Both the position numbers and the translations under genes were made by a program. Of a stretch of 64,000 nucleotides of DNA, positions 1 to 11,393 are shown one piece after another. The notes below the pieces were generated by a model that made no database searches, was not told the origin of the DNA, and saw only the letters and a list, made by a program, of their open reading frames with translations. This DNA comes from Aspidiotus rigidus. Taxonomy: Eukaryota > Arthropoda > Insecta > Hemiptera > Diaspididae. The stretch's first letter is position 1; each line of letters opens with the position of its first letter. The stretch covers positions 6,696,001 through 6,760,000 of the forward strand of contig JAVHKY010000052.1 in NCBI GenBank assembly GCA_035079385.1, given 5' to 3'.

Positions 1-1270
1 CCTGAATTTCAACATTACTCCCCAGTGTTCAGGGTACGAGCCTATTGCGATAATGTAGAAAAAAAAAAAAAAATGCTATGCATACCTGCATAACGCAGTA
101 ATTATAGAATACACGGCTAATTATTCAGTCCATCGCTTACGCGCAACGTTTGTTTAACGTGTCCAATAAACGTCGATTTTTTCCAATCATATATGACTGG
201 TCATGAGAAGTTTTCACAGCCAATAGGTGCATGATGCTTTATCACGTGGCAAAAGAACTCAAATAAATTGAATAAGCGAGATTTAGCTCGTAAGGCTCTG
301 TACATACTCATATTTTGAGAATTACTCACAAACCACTTGTCCAATTGATACAAAAATTACAGAGCAATAAGATTGAATACACTATGACGTAACGCAGTGA
401 TATGAATATAATAAGATTGATTTTTTTTGAGAAACAACACTACGAAATTCGAGAAAAATTGAGGATTACTCAACTATTCATCCGATCTCAGAAAAAAATG
501 CACGTACCCAACTTCAGATAACCCACTACAATTTGACCAAACTTTACGAGAATACAACCGGTAGTTTTTGAGGAGTTGCGGGGACAAAAAAAATCTTATA
601 TATATATCTATAAATATATAAGGATACCTGAAATTTTTTTCATTAGTCTCAGGATGATCTAGGCTCTCTAAAACGTCGAGAAAATTCTTTCCCCGGCTTC
701 CCCGTCACAACTGTGTCGGGAGCAATACCTGACTTTTTGTTCGAAGTCGGTAAAAAACAATTTAATTCTTCATCAAGCATCAAATCTATCTATCTGCGTA
801 AAATGAACTGCCTAGCAAAAAAGAAGATAACAACGATTCAATCTTACATCGATTACCTCGCCTCTTTCAACAACCGCATCTCAGGTTCGATTTCCAAAGT
901 CTCGATAAAAGGTAGCCAACTTTGTTGAACGTGAGACAAGAAAAATGAATTTGTAAAAAAGTTTCAATGATGTCACAATGTCCACATAATGATAGTAAGT
1001 ATCTAATGAAGGAGAGCCAAGAGGCAAAATAGAAAATAGTAGTCATCAAAATATAAGGATCCCTTATCACTGTAAACTTTTTGAATAAATATCACTTCAA
1101 TTGTAAGAAGTAAAAGAAGAAAAGCGATTAAAATATTTGGAAAATGGCATTATAGTTGTATTCTGAAAATAAGAATAACTGGAGTGGAGTGGGAAACAAA
1201 CGACAATAACGTGAGGATAGAAAAGATAATTGGAAGAAGAGACTGTAGCAGTTGAGGTGGTACTCAAATT
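1..1270. other. AT-rich non-coding stretch
   Basis: I see no convincing coding region, RNA gene or element ends here. The longest open frames are under 75 codons and show no family features. It has a short A-run near 60 and a TA-rich stretch near 598-620. It lies on the 3' side of the tai exons and may be tai intron or intergenic. Confidence 0.5.
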
Positions 1271-1669
1271 TTAAGGCAGGAGAAAGAAAACGGATATGTA
1301 CAAGTTGGAGTAATTGAGTAACGTAGGTAGTTGCGGGAGTTGGAAACCGTGTTGGGAATGATTACATAGGACAGAGGTGACTGAGATTACATTGTAGGAA
1401 TAATGTTGATTTTGGAGAGTAGGACAGGAGAAAAGGTGATAGATTGTCAGATTATCTGCATAATAAGATTTACATGAAGGTAGAACATGGGAAGCCAAGA
1501 GGAGATGAGAATGTTCAAGTTGAGAATGACCAATTCTAAGTCGAGTGAAGATATAGATGACACGAAAAGGACTCGGAAAAATATCAACCATCGTTCTAAG
1601 CAAATGGCGAGGCGCTAAATTTTTCAAAAATCCCTCCCCCCATTGGACAGGTTTCCTATTAAACCTCAA
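1271..1669 (-). pseudogene. non-LTR retrotransposon RNase H / 3'-tail fragment
   Basis: Residues about 37-90 of the minus-strand frame (about 1561-1400) read YIFTRLRIGH, then H-x-H, a Cys pair, LTIYH and a CPTLQ-like end. This is the typical layout at the end of the RNase H region and the following Cys/His tail of R1/jockey-type non-LTR retroposons (TRLRIGHT..HxHL..C..C...L.H.L..CP). No reverse transcriptase is present next to it. The fragment starts beside a recurrent GGGAACCTGTT-like box (see findings). It is non-functional. The family call rests on the motif order alone, so the clade is uncertain. Confidence 0.6.
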
Positions 1670-1766
1670 TTTAGGTTAGGTAGTTGACATCATGAAAAAC
1701 TGGAGACGCACTTGAATTCATCAGGGTTTAACAGAAGAATCCCTACAGAATAGTGAATTACAAAAA

Positions 1767-2141
1767 TCAGGACTCGACGTCAAGAATAACTGTTAGTTGG
1801 AAATGGGTGGACCCCAAGGAATTTATTGAGGGACTTGAAAAAGTTTTGTTCTTATTGAGCTAGATGAAGGAAGGGATTTACAAAAACTCAACTTGATCAA
1901 CTCGAGAATAGAAGAGGGAGTTAGTTTATTTGCATGTAAAAAAGAGAACTAATCATGGCTGAAGATTGGAATGACCGTAGAAAAAATGATACTGTCAACA
2001 TACAATACATACAAAATTTCAAAAAAAATCTTATGTAGAGAAACAGTGAAAGAGGAAAAGGAAAATGAATGAACTAATCTTAGAATCATAAGGTTTTCCT
2101 TCTATTAATTTGTAGATTAGAGGAGGATGACACGTAGAATC
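1767..2141 (+). repeat. dispersed repeat, copy 1 (direct match at 62237-62616)
   Basis: About 375 bases align nearly end to end with 62237-62616 in the same orientation, with scattered substitutions and small indels. Shared landmarks include GACTCGACGT at the start and GAGGATGACACGTAGAATCA at the end. No protein coding potential was recognised. It is probably part of an unclassified interspersed element. Confidence 0.8.
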
Positions 2142-2508
2142 AATTATCACCATTATGGATAATAATTGGAGGAGATAGATGCAGAAGACTGAAAAGTAAG
2201 GAGAGGAAGAGGGGGAGAAATGGAAGAGTGTGATACAAATTACAAATAATGAGTTCTTCTCGATTACCGGTACACAATCATATCTACCAACACAAGTGTA
2301 CATGCACGCGCGCCGCACGGAACAACGCATTATGCATATAATAGGAGTATGTGTAGCAGCAACGCGTTCGACACTGACATTATTGTTGTATATGGCCGAA
2401 TATGCAGCCGATTTTTTTGTAATTTCTCCACTGAATTTCATTCAAATTTTATCATCGACCTGCCATTGTTACTCTACGTTGAAAGACAAAATAAAAAAAA
2501 AATAATAA

Positions 2509-3473
2509 TCTATTATAAAATAAAACGTTTGTCTGTCTGTCTGTCATACGTTCATCCATAACTTTCGAACGCCTTCACCTATCGACCTGGAATTTTTTTT
2601 GAAAAATTTCGTTTTTTCTGGGTCAGGTTCTTAAATACATTTCGATGTTTTGACTCCCTGAAGGTGGAGTAGGGGACGACAAAATTAGGAAAAACGGGCA
2701 TTATCGAGTACTGAAACTGCTTTGCGCTGTACGTTAGACCTACGCGCGTTGAGTGGCGCAGTTTCGAAAATTGAATTATTGTGATAACTCGAGTATAACT
2801 CATTTTTATGAAAAATTGAAGAGAACAAAAATTGTAGCCCCTGTAATTTCCTTTCGAATGAGCCCGGTTCCAGATTTTTAGAAGGAAATTTTGTGACTAC
2901 TTCCATACTAAGTAAGTTATTTTATTCACAGTTTTAAAAACACCTACATAAAGGATTTTACATCCGGTATCTCATACAAGAACCAATGTCTAGACACGGT
3001 GCGCACTGCGTATGGGCTAGCGGAAATGACCCTTTTTTCTACCTGTTGTCCGTGTGTTTTCTTAGGGACTGGCAAAATGTCAATGGATTTGTCTGTATTC
3101 TGCTGCGATACAGGCTTCACGCGTTAAGTCAGCTCTCAAGTGAATTAGTGTGTAAAAAATTTAATTTGGTGATTTCATTTTTGTGCGACTCGGAACTTTG
3201 ATATTTTATAAGTACAGTCGCAGTTTTTGGTGTCTATTTTCTTATTTTTGAACTGAATAGTTGTGAATTTTGCAAAACTCTTTCCACTGTTTCTTTTTTC
3301 CTTCCTTTTAAGCTAAAAGTGTTGAGTGTTACGTGAAAATTTTTGAAAAACGTAGCAAAAAATTCATCTGAATTCCAAGATACCTACAAAACACACATAC
3401 CTACAAGATACAGATACCTATAAAACACAGATATCTACTCAACACACAGCTACGGCGCGTCGCCAACCGCTAG
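2509..3473 (+). mobile_element. non-autonomous Helitron
   Basis: It begins with TC directly after A (TCTATTATAAAATAAAACG) and ends with CTAG followed by T, the classic Helitron A|TC...CTRR|T layout. Six to seven bases before the end there is a short hairpin with stem GGCG/CGCC. It contains TGTCTGTCTGTC runs near the 5' end and the phrase ACTTTCGAACGCC, often seen in such elements, but no Rep/helicase frame. It sits inside a (TAA)n tract: AATAA on the left and TAATAATAAT on the right. A Tigger element begins 12 bases further on. Confidence 0.7.
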
Positions 3474-3484
3474 TAATAATAATA

Positions 3485-5551
3485 CAGTGAAAGCCGCTTA
3501 ATGTGATCGCTTTCGTTCGCGGTCAAAGTGATCGTAATAACCGACTGATTCTAAAATCCAGGGGTGGAAATTTTATAAAAAAAAAAAAAATTTTTAACGT
3601 CATAATTTTTTTATTTTATGTACTACAACACAAAATCGTAGCTTAGATCATTTTTAACGTATACATACGAAATATACAGTCTCACTTTTTTTTTGGAAAA
3701 AATTCGTTGATACGCGTTTGTTTTTTACTATCTTCAATCATTTTTTTAATGTATTTTTCGTAAGTATAGTGTAAATCAAAATTTTCACCATAGCACTTGA
3801 AACCTCGACCCAAAACATCGATAGCATCCAGCATTTGTTTATGAGAAGGGGTTTCAGGAGCAGGATCGTAATCGTCTTCGTCATCTGAACAAGCTTCTAA
3901 TTCGCTACAACCCATCACCTGCAAACACACTTCTTCTTCAGTCAGAGTACTCGCTGTTTCGAGATCATCGTCAATGGCGACCCACTCTTGGAACTCAGTT
4001 TCATGAATACCGTCTGGAATTGGTAGGGGAACAGAATTATGGACTTCGTCTTGACTTAGAGGAGGAGTTGTGAAGCCTCCTTTACGAAAACAATTACGTA
4101 CAGTACTGTCGGAAACTTCTTTCCAGGACTTCGCTAGTAAATGAACTGCATCAAGAAGCGTTATTTTTTTAGCTAAATCGTTCGCTCGAATGTCACTGGC
4201 CCCCTTCTCCAACATTTCATTGATTGAATCCAAGATCATGAGCCTCATTTCGTGCCTGTAATAGTGTTTCGTCGTACGAATAACTCCCTGATCGCAGGGT
4301 TGAATGAGGGAGGTCGTGTTCGCTGGCAGGAATACAATTCTGATATTTTTTAGGGCGCTGCAATCAGTATGTGCCGAACAGTTATCGATTAAGAGAAGAA
4401 TTTTCCGCCTCAGTTGTCTGTCCCAACTCATCAACCACTCTTCAAAAATCTTAGACGTCATCCACGCGTTACTGTTTGAAAAATACTGAACTGGAAGCTT
4501 TTTAACATTTTTAAAGCATCGCGGTTTTTTACTCTTTCCGATCACAATCAGCTCCCTCTTTTCACCGGACATACTGACGCAACAGAGTACTGTGACCCGT
4601 TCCTTCGATGTTTTCACACCTTTTGCTTTCTCATTTTTGAAAATGAATGCATGTTCGGGTAGAGCACGGAAGTAGAGTCCTGTTTCGTCGGCATTATAAA
4701 TGTCTTCGGGAGAATATTCTGCGATGAGTGAAGGCCATACATCTCGCAACCACGTATCTGCAGCAGAAACATCAGCTTCGCCTACTTCCCCTTGAAGCTT
4801 AGACCATGTAACGTTTTCTCGCTTCCTCCATCTAGCAAGCCATCCGTCAGTCGCTTGAAAATCTTCTTTTCCCATCATTCTCGCTAATTTGTCAGCCTGC
4901 AGCTTCATAATAGGACCGCTCACTCGTCCATCTTTTTCGCGAACTGATGTAAACCATTTTTTCAATGCGTTTTCCACATCAACATCTTTACCAGCTCGTT
5001 TCCGTTTCCGCGAAGTTGACTCATTATCGATCAAAGAAGCTTCAAGCTCCTACCTGTTTTTTAACAGCTTGCAAAGGGATGACTGAGGGATACCTAAAGC
5101 GTTTGCTGCCTCTCGTTGCCCCATCTTTGGCAAATCATCATACTTTTTCAAAAGATCAATTCGTTGAGATAAACTCAAATCGCGACGTTTAGGCTCACTC
5201 ATTCCGGAAAAATCAAAACTTGTCCAAGAAACTGTTATGCACTTTGATAAAACAACCACCACGGAATGATAGAAGTACTGTACTGTAATCGGGTAGTCGG
5301 TTGGTCGGGTGATAAACAATCGCTTTTGTTCATGAACTGTACATATTTCAAGTTGAAACGTGAGAATTTTTTCATACAATGCCGAAAAATTCACTGCATT
5401 CAGAGAAAAATCGATTCTATTAAACGATTTTTTGATCACATTAGGCGGCAAAATTAGTACACATTTAGATACAGCCGGACCGTTCCCACCCATTTTGATT
5501 CTTTTAACCAAATTATTCTATTAAGCGTGAACACATTAAGCGGCTTTCACT

Positions 5552-5552
<1 letters not shown>
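3485..5552 (-). mobile_element. Tigger/pogo-type DNA transposon, nearly complete (2068 bp)
   Basis: The terminal inverted repeats start CAGTGAAAGCCGCTTAATGT at both ends (3485 on plus, 5552 on minus) and are flanked by a TA target duplication (3483-3484 and 5553-5554). One transposase frame runs on the minus strand and fills most of the element. The right flank is a long (TAA)n run, so the element landed in a microsatellite. Tc1/mariner-superfamily elements of the pogo/Tigger branch have exactly this TA preference, terminal repeat size and overall length of about 2 kb. Confidence 0.9.
3682..5202 (-). pseudogene. Tigger-like transposase, one in-frame stop
   Basis: The frame starts at 5202 (MSEPKRRDLS). 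Residues 10-50 form a psq/CENP-B-type helix-turn-helix, and a second CENP-B-type HTH follows at about residues 60-135. The DDE domain shows the three acidic positions in NADETGL, LIDNCSAH and IQPCDQGVI, as expected for pogo/Tigger (third residue D). The C-terminus has an acidic stretch (SDDEDDYDPAPE) and ends INEFFPKKK. One TAG at 5052-5050, directly after the first HTH (LLKNR), interrupts about 505 otherwise open codons. I see no frameshift. The stop could be a recent inactivating mutation; a spliced or read-through form is possible but not shown. It is transposon-borne, not a host gene by any evidence here. Confidence 0.85.
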
Positions 5553-5570
<18 letters not shown>

Positions 5571-5582
<12 letters not shown>

Positions 5583-5790
5583 GGCTGTAGATGGTGTCTG
5601 AAACGAGATGGAGGGTCCCAAATTTCCAGATAGAAAGGTAGAGTGAATGAAAAGTGAAAAATGAAAGATCCGCGGTCAAACACATACCGGTCGGTGGCAA
5701 CACCGGAAAAATAGGTTTAAAGATGAAAATCGATTTACACGCTTCATGTTCAATTGTAGAAGCTGCTGCACAACACAATTGCCGGGTGGA
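5571..5790 (-). repeat. short repeat related to 49640-49720
   Basis: The segment around 5673-5720 closely matches 49658-49705: GATCCGCGGT versus GGTCCGCGGTT, followed by a CCGGT block and GCAACACCGGAAAAATAG. It may be a fragment of a tRNA-derived or other short interspersed repeat. The match is short, so this is tentative. Confidence 0.45.
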
Positions 5791-6789
5791 TTGTTAAATA
5801 TAAAAGAAGCCTAAAAGAGATATCAATGAGTTGGAATGAGGCTGGAGGATTGAAGAAAACTTCTTGTCGGCTGTATTTATTGAAGAAACATTACTACCGG
5901 ATGTCCTAATAAAAAGAACATGTATTGTCAGTGTAAGACAGGATGCAATAATAACTGAGGATGTCATTGAAATGGTAAATTTGTGAACTTTTTACTCAGA
6001 ATTAAAAAATCTACATTACATTACAAGTACCCACTTGAACAATGATTTTGTTTTTAGATTTTAAACGCTCGAATTCACGTAAACATTTTGCTGAAGACTC
6101 GTGCACAAAAGCAGTCCAGATAATGGATTTAAATTCTGAAGGCAAATCTCATGATGAACGCAAGTAACTTGTTCTTATCCGTAAAGGTGCATTACACAAT
6201 GAAATATTATTTAAACTACTCGCACTCATGAAGACTGTTAGGCAGTCAAAACGTCTGCGTTCTACAAAAGATATGCAGGAAGTGCCGAACTTTTTAATTA
6301 TTATTAAACTATTTCATGAGTACTACTTCTCTTCGACATTATGTATAACCTCTAAATCGTGTGCTTGGATGTGAAATTAACTTTTGTTCTTATATTCACC
6401 AAAATTTCAAACTATTTACTCGTATTAAGCTATTCTACACAAAAAATTGCAATTTGAAAAATATTGAGACCTACGTCCAGACGCAAATACTTTACCGTCA
6501 GTTGATGAAAAATGTACCTATGTGATACGATCACTTTGTTGAACATTTTATAAGGAACAATTTTGTACTCTGTATTTTTTTGGAAAATGCCTATTTTGTG
6601 GAAAAAATCGAAAAAACCGAATTTGTGGAAGCGTTTTGACTCACTTCCTCACCTGAAGCCCACAAGTTAGGAAGGTAAGCTTTCACAGTGAGTTCTTACG
6701 GTACTAAGAAAGACATTTTACAAGAAAAATCTGAGCTCCCTATTTTTTTCAGGTTTAATCTTCCAAGTAAATGGGCCAGTAATACGTAC
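5791..6789. other. tai intron or downstream non-coding sequence
   Basis: Lies 3' of the last tai exon seen. No further tai exon (LXXLL or Gln-rich activation region), RNA gene or transposon ends were recognised between here and position 1, apart from the elements listed. Confidence 0.5.
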
Positions 6790-7004
6790 TCGATGATGGA
6801 ATGTGTTGCCATTATGAAATCAGAATCCTGTGAATTAAAAAGCCTGGATTTGGTTTTCACGTGAACAAATTTATCCGCAGAAACTTTGAATCGGAAGATT
6901 GGACTTGCGCCTTGCTTCAATGTTAATGTCTCTTTCAGATGAGAGTTCAACTTTGGCAAATCTTGAGGGTGACAGAAGTCCTGAATCAATGTTCCCATCA
7001 ATTC
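6790..7004 (-). CDS. tai: taiman, exon 6 from the MNASN exon: end of PAS-B
   Basis: The acceptor TTTTTACAG precedes GAA TTG ATG, and the exon continues the frame from the previous exon without a shift: ELMGTLIQDFCHPQDLPK ... FRFKVSADKFVHVKTKSRLF ... DFIMATHSII. This is the conserved second half of PAS-B of SRC/NCOA coactivators (CHPDDL, KTKS+LF, FIMATHSI). The most likely donor is GA|GTACGT at 6790, which leaves a phase-2 end; a GTATTA donor six bases on is the alternative. It is the last tai exon in the window. The remaining exons, with the nuclear-receptor boxes and activation domains, must lie beyond position 1 or in sequence I could not recognise. Confidence 0.9.
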
Positions 7005-7081
7005 CTGTAAAAAGAGTCAAAAAAATGAGCTAGCCGTGTCAAAGCCAGGAATAAATAATACAAACATTCCAAGAGCCTTAC

Positions 7082-7321
7082 TTTATTTAGGTAGTTGGAA
7101 TAAGTGGCCGAAGATCCACTAGTGTCAATACCAACGATTCGACCATTTGTATCGAGTTTTGTAGTAAACTGTTCCATTGGTGTACTAAGATGCTTTTCAG
7201 TAGATGGTATACGTCTAGCAACGCATATCAAGCCTGGACTCATATCAGTACACTCAGAACTGATGTCATTATTTCCACTACTGCTATTCAAACCATCTCC
7301 CCGAAGTAAGGTATATGAGAT
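7082..7321 (-). CDS. tai: taiman, exon 5: linker and start of PAS-B
   Basis: Acceptor TTTCTCCTCAG and donor AAA|GTAAGG bound 240 bases (80 codons, phase 0 to 0). The product runs from ISYTLLRGDG through a Ser/Asn-rich stretch to GLICVARRIP, MEQFTTKLDTNGRIVGIDTS and SNYLNK. The CVARRIP and FTTK.D..G.I..+DTS strings are hallmarks of SRC/NCOA PAS-B. Splicing joins it in frame to ELMG of the next exon. Confidence 0.93.
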
Positions 7322-8884
7322 CTGAGGAGAAAAACAAACAAAGAAATTATTAGACATGCAGATCTAAGAAATGTCATTCTGAATAAAAATATGAGTAAAT
7401 TAAAAAGAGCTTATTAACAGGGGCAATTGAAAAGATCAGGAAACCTGCATCATAGATATGACTGACCTCTAGGAAGATGTAACGTGCTTAAGAGGTCATG
7501 TACCCATCTGATTTCACTAGAGAACAGAGAGGAAACTCGGCGCTGTTCGAGTAGGGGATCTATTGGGGTTTAAACCTACACTAGAGAGCGCTAATGAAAG
7601 GGTGAATCAGAGAATTTATATACGTTCATACATTGATTTTCAATCAACGGTTATTTTGTCAATATATCATTTATTGCTACAATTTTTTTTGTGTTTAATG
7701 TTGATGATACAGACTACAAAATTTAAGCTTGTATTTGCTTTAAAAACTGATATCCTATTGATTATGGTGCGTAAAATTTCTTCATTTAAAAAGCATTGAT
7801 CGAAAGGGTGAATATCGTCAGGGCTACCAACTCCCCAACTCTTAAGTTTAAATCCCAATCCGTGTGCTGACCTTGAGGGAAACACAAAATGTGATCTACC
7901 TGTGTACAGTGAGTCGCAACATGCTCGAGTATCTGAGTATTACTTGTACACTGTTCCTAAATCCAGCTACTACCAGGTCTCGACAGCAAATCAATCAGGC
8001 AACTGTATCCTCTTCAAATACTATCAAGGATAAAAAGGTCGTGACTAGATACCATAATCAAGTTTCTTAAGAAGAATGAGAGATAATTCCTACAACTCTT
8101 AACAAGTACATCTTGACGCATACTTGGTACCAGAAAGAGGGTGTTTTTCTCGCATTTCCTAAAATGAAGCTTTCGACGTGAGACAAATTTCCCTTTTCAA
8201 ATCATGACGTATATTTTCTCTTGAGCTGCGAAAGATATTTCCAAATGGAATGGACTTCTTTACATCAAGGTATAGCGCTCACTTAAATAGAAAAACTACT
8301 CCTGTAGATCACATACTAAAGCAGCACCGAGAACTCGATAGCTTAAAAGTACTCGCCGTTTGGTGACCATGGCTTAATTACTGCTGAATATTCTTTCTTT
8401 TCTGGGAAAAAATAATAATTCCGTGAAAATACTTTTTATTTTGTTAAACACTATCTATAATCATCGCGTTCTGTAAATTGCAATTTTCTGTAGGTTTTGG
8501 TATTTGGTGAATACTTATCCTTTTTCTGTGAATTTTTTTTTTGATTGCGGGCAAAAAAATACTGCCCAAAATAAACTACATGATCCAGAAGGAATTTTGA
8601 CTCATGACTTTTTCCTCCAAAGTGTGTATTAAGCGAGAATTTACAAAAAACACTGATTTTGAGGGGGCTCAAACCCTCATAAAAAAGCTTCAAGGGAAAA
8701 ACGCGGAGAAGTTAGTATGTTGTTTTGAACATCATTCTTGACCACTTCCAGCAATCAGACCTCTACTATAACTAAATTTTTTTCCCCCTAAATCTGCCTA
8801 ATTTGCTGTACGTTTTCTACCTAGTTATTTTTTCTCTAGAGTGATGATTTATCTAATGTTATTAATTGATGATTGTTAACAAAC
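7322..8884 (-). other. tai intron between exons 5 and 4
   Basis: About 1.56 kb with GT donor (GTTTGT at 8884) and AG acceptor (7322-7323). No element ends or RNA genes recognised; small frames at 7563-7885 and 8451-8693 show no family features. Confidence 0.8.
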
Positions 8885-9214
8885 CTGTACATTTTCGTAA
8901 ATCGGACCTCTATCTTCAGTGATACATTTATCTGCATCATCTGCTGGATTTTTTACCAATAAGCGACAGCTAAAGGAAGATCGATTCTTTGACTGTGGAT
9001 TAGTAACAACATCTGATCCATTCTGATTCCAGTTACCGACTGCAGTAGGTAATAAGCAGGAAGAGAATCTACCATGATCTTTGGGATGAATGATGCTATA
9101 TATGCTGCAGCCAATCAGTTCGTCTTTTGAGAATTGGATGAAATTAGAAACATTATCCGTTACATAGTCCACTTTAGCCTCGTGATCCAATAAAAATGCA
9201 AAACCTTCCAGGGC
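8885..9214 (-). CDS. tai: taiman, exon 4: PAS-A
   Basis: Acceptor TTGGTTTTCAG and donor CAG|GTTTGT bound 330 bases (110 codons, phase 0). The product begins ALEGFAFLLDHEAKVDYVTD, then NVSNFIQFSKDELIGCSIYS, IIHPKDHGRFSSCLLP and SFSCRLLVKNP. This is the complete PAS-A core of SRC/NCOA proteins, which mediates dimerisation with bHLH-PAS partners; in insects tai pairs with the juvenile hormone receptor Met. The preceding exon ends LLLE, so the joined LLLEALEGFAF matches the family. Confidence 0.95.
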
Positions 9215-9542
9215 CTGAAAACCAATGAAAATACAAAGCAATGAATATAAATTGTGAATCAAGAATCAAATAAGTCATGAATAAATAAGGGAAAACGGTG
9301 GAAGTTGAGAGAACGATTTTGAGAGAAAGCTTTACAAAAGAAGCTGAACGGTGAAAATATTAACTGAACAATGGTTTTTTGTTGTTTTCAACACTCCGTC
9401 TACTTTTTACGTCTTGATAGTACGGAGAACATTCAAAATACGTTTGGCTAACAAGTGTGACGCTGATAGAAAAGAGTAAATGTGGAGTGATTTATCCTAC
9501 GCCAATAATGTGTTACACAGAACTAATAACAGAAATAATATG

Positions 9543-9574
<32 letters not shown>

Positions 9575-9622
9575 AGAGAGAGAGAGAGAAAATCAATTAT
9601 TTAATTGATGTTGTCAACTCAC
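9215..9622 (-). other. tai intron with simple repeat
   Basis: Short intron bounded by the GTGAGT donor at 9622 and the AG at 9215-9216. It contains a poly-A run followed by (GA)n at about 9543-9590 on the plus strand. Confidence 0.85.
9543..9590. repeat. A-run plus (AG)n microsatellite
   Basis: About 29 A residues followed by an (AG)n run. On the transcribed minus strand it reads (TC)n then poly-T inside a tai intron. Length is likely polymorphic. Confidence 0.95.
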
Positions 9623-9790
9623 TTCTAGTAAAAGAGGACCAAAAACGTCGTTAGATAATACCGTAGGTTTTGATGAAGATACTTCTCCTTGTTGAATATC
9701 GTCTGTGCTCACCGCACCTTGATTGGATTGATTTGTCTGGTGGTGTTGTTGGTTATCCTGTTGCTGCTGCTGTTGTTTTATATTTCGTAT
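9623..9790 (-). CDS. tai: taiman, exon 3: Gln-rich linker between bHLH and PAS-A
   Basis: The acceptor is a long T-tract plus CTTCAG at 9791-9792. The donor is GAA|GTGAGT. The exon is 168 bases, 56 codons, phase 0 at both ends. The product begins IRNIKQQQQQQ, then DNQQHHQTNQSNQG, and ends SNDVFGPLLLE. The family has a short, variable linker after the bHLH (QIR.IK) and the invariant GPLLLEAL lead into PAS-A. The Gln-rich insertion is likely lineage-specific. Confidence 0.93.
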
Positions 9791-9831
9791 CTGAAGAAAA
9801 AAAAAATTGATGATGATGATGGGGAATAATT

Positions 9832-9863
<32 letters not shown>

Positions 9864-10724
9864 GATTATTATTATTATTCAACAAGATTTAGTTCTCACA
9901 TATCCTTGGTCCCCGTTATGGCATCTTATTTTTATTTATATTTAAGGAAGCTTGAACATGCAGACAAAATAACGCGTCATCCACGCGTTCATAAGATAAG
10001 ATCAAGTTTCCACAGAATATGCTACGCTATATTGATTCTTTTTGGAGTGCGAATAATACTTGTATGTGCAAGCATATGATACACCAGGTAGAATTTAAAA
10101 CTCCTCAAGGAGTTGAGAATCTAACTGAAAACTTAAAGAATCCACAGGGACAACACAAGCAATATTTTGAGAATTAGTAGAATTGAGTGAACCCTTTACA
10201 AGTTGTATGGAAGAAAATTTGTACTTAATCCCTCACAAGGATTAGGACCTCTGTTTACAGATAGTTGAGTTCATGGGATGAATACAAACTGGAAGTTTTA
10301 GGCCAATCTGACAAATATGGTTCTTCGCTGATCTATACACACATACATAAGAACTCAGCGAATTCATGTTGATTAAAAATAACTGTTCTTTTTTAAACCA
10401 AGTTCCAATACTTTTGCCGACTCATTCTTCTCCTAAACTTACAATGCAATTACAATACGCTACTCAATACTCGCCCCGCCACAAATATTACCATTACAAA
10501 GCAATCCATCAGTAAGCCTACCTTTTGAAAATAGGTTGTTCATTGGTAAACTAAATTTCAGAATTATGTGACATCCAATGGAAACATATGGACACGAGGA
10601 TTAGGCATTGTAATGGTTTGGAAACATACTTTTTCAATTGTTAAGGTCCTTCTCTTCGATCTGACATGAAATTTTTTGTCTATACATACATTCTGGTGTT
10701 AACCCCTTTATGGTTGAAGCATAC
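9791..10724 (-). other. tai intron between exons 3 and 2
   Basis: About 0.93 kb from the GTATGC donor at 10724 to the acceptor at 9791. It contains an (AAT)n/(ATT)n tract near 9830-9880. Nothing else recognised. Confidence 0.8.
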
Positions 10725-10875
10725 CTGATAAACAGTTTCTTGTAAGATGGCACACTTGTCTGGCTTGACCGACAAAGAGTTCATGTCCGAAAAGCTAACT
10801 GATATCAATTCCGCTAGTTCTTCTATGAAGATATTCTCCTGTTCTCGACGCCGTTTCTCATTCAGACACTTATTT
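10725..10875 (-). CDS. tai: taiman, exon 2: bHLH domain
   Basis: Acceptor TTTTATTACAG precedes A AAT AAG TGT; donor CAG|GTATGC. The exon is 151 bases. One base completes the Ile codon split from exon 1, then 50 codons follow: [43 protein letters not shown]. The basic region [10 protein letters not shown] and helix 2 [12 protein letters not shown] are diagnostic for SRC/NCOA/taiman bHLH. Joined with exon 1 the product reads ...[17 protein letters not shown]..., the family arrangement. Confidence 0.96.
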
Positions 10876-11393
10876 CTGTAATAAAACACATAAGATTACA
10901 AAACTAAAAAAAGAAACAGGTACAGGTACTGTCTTTTATGTGGATCACAAATATTCGACCTAAAGTTCAACATTTCTTGAGAATAACTCGACTAATTTTC
11001 AAATTTGAAAACCATCAACTTCAGGTGGTCTTCTGATAAAAGAAGATTCAAGTTGTCCACATTATGAACATGAATACACACTAGGGGAAAGTTGGTTGAT
11101 TAAATCGTAGCACTGTGTCAGAATACTGGAAATTATTCAGTAATAATGATAATTCCAACACATAATGATTAGGTTCCACTGGAATCCGAAAAAGAACTGG
11201 AATCGTTTCAATTCTTATTAGGGTCGGCCCACGCCGCATCACGGTTAAGTGAGTTGTAAACTGCGTAGTCTCGACTCTCGTCTTATTATTTCCTTATATG
11301 GTTAAACCCTCTAAATACATACATCAACATGCTGTAATACGCGCAAAATGGAGAATACTAATTCTTTTGTTTAAAGGGGGTCATTGTTAGCGG

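Noticed and set aside
1720..1745. CTGATGA on the minus strand near 1724 as a ribozyme
   Set aside because: No GAAA core or pairing stem II downstream.
4304..5457. Plus-strand frames over the Tigger element
   Set aside because: Antisense shadows of the transposase frame.
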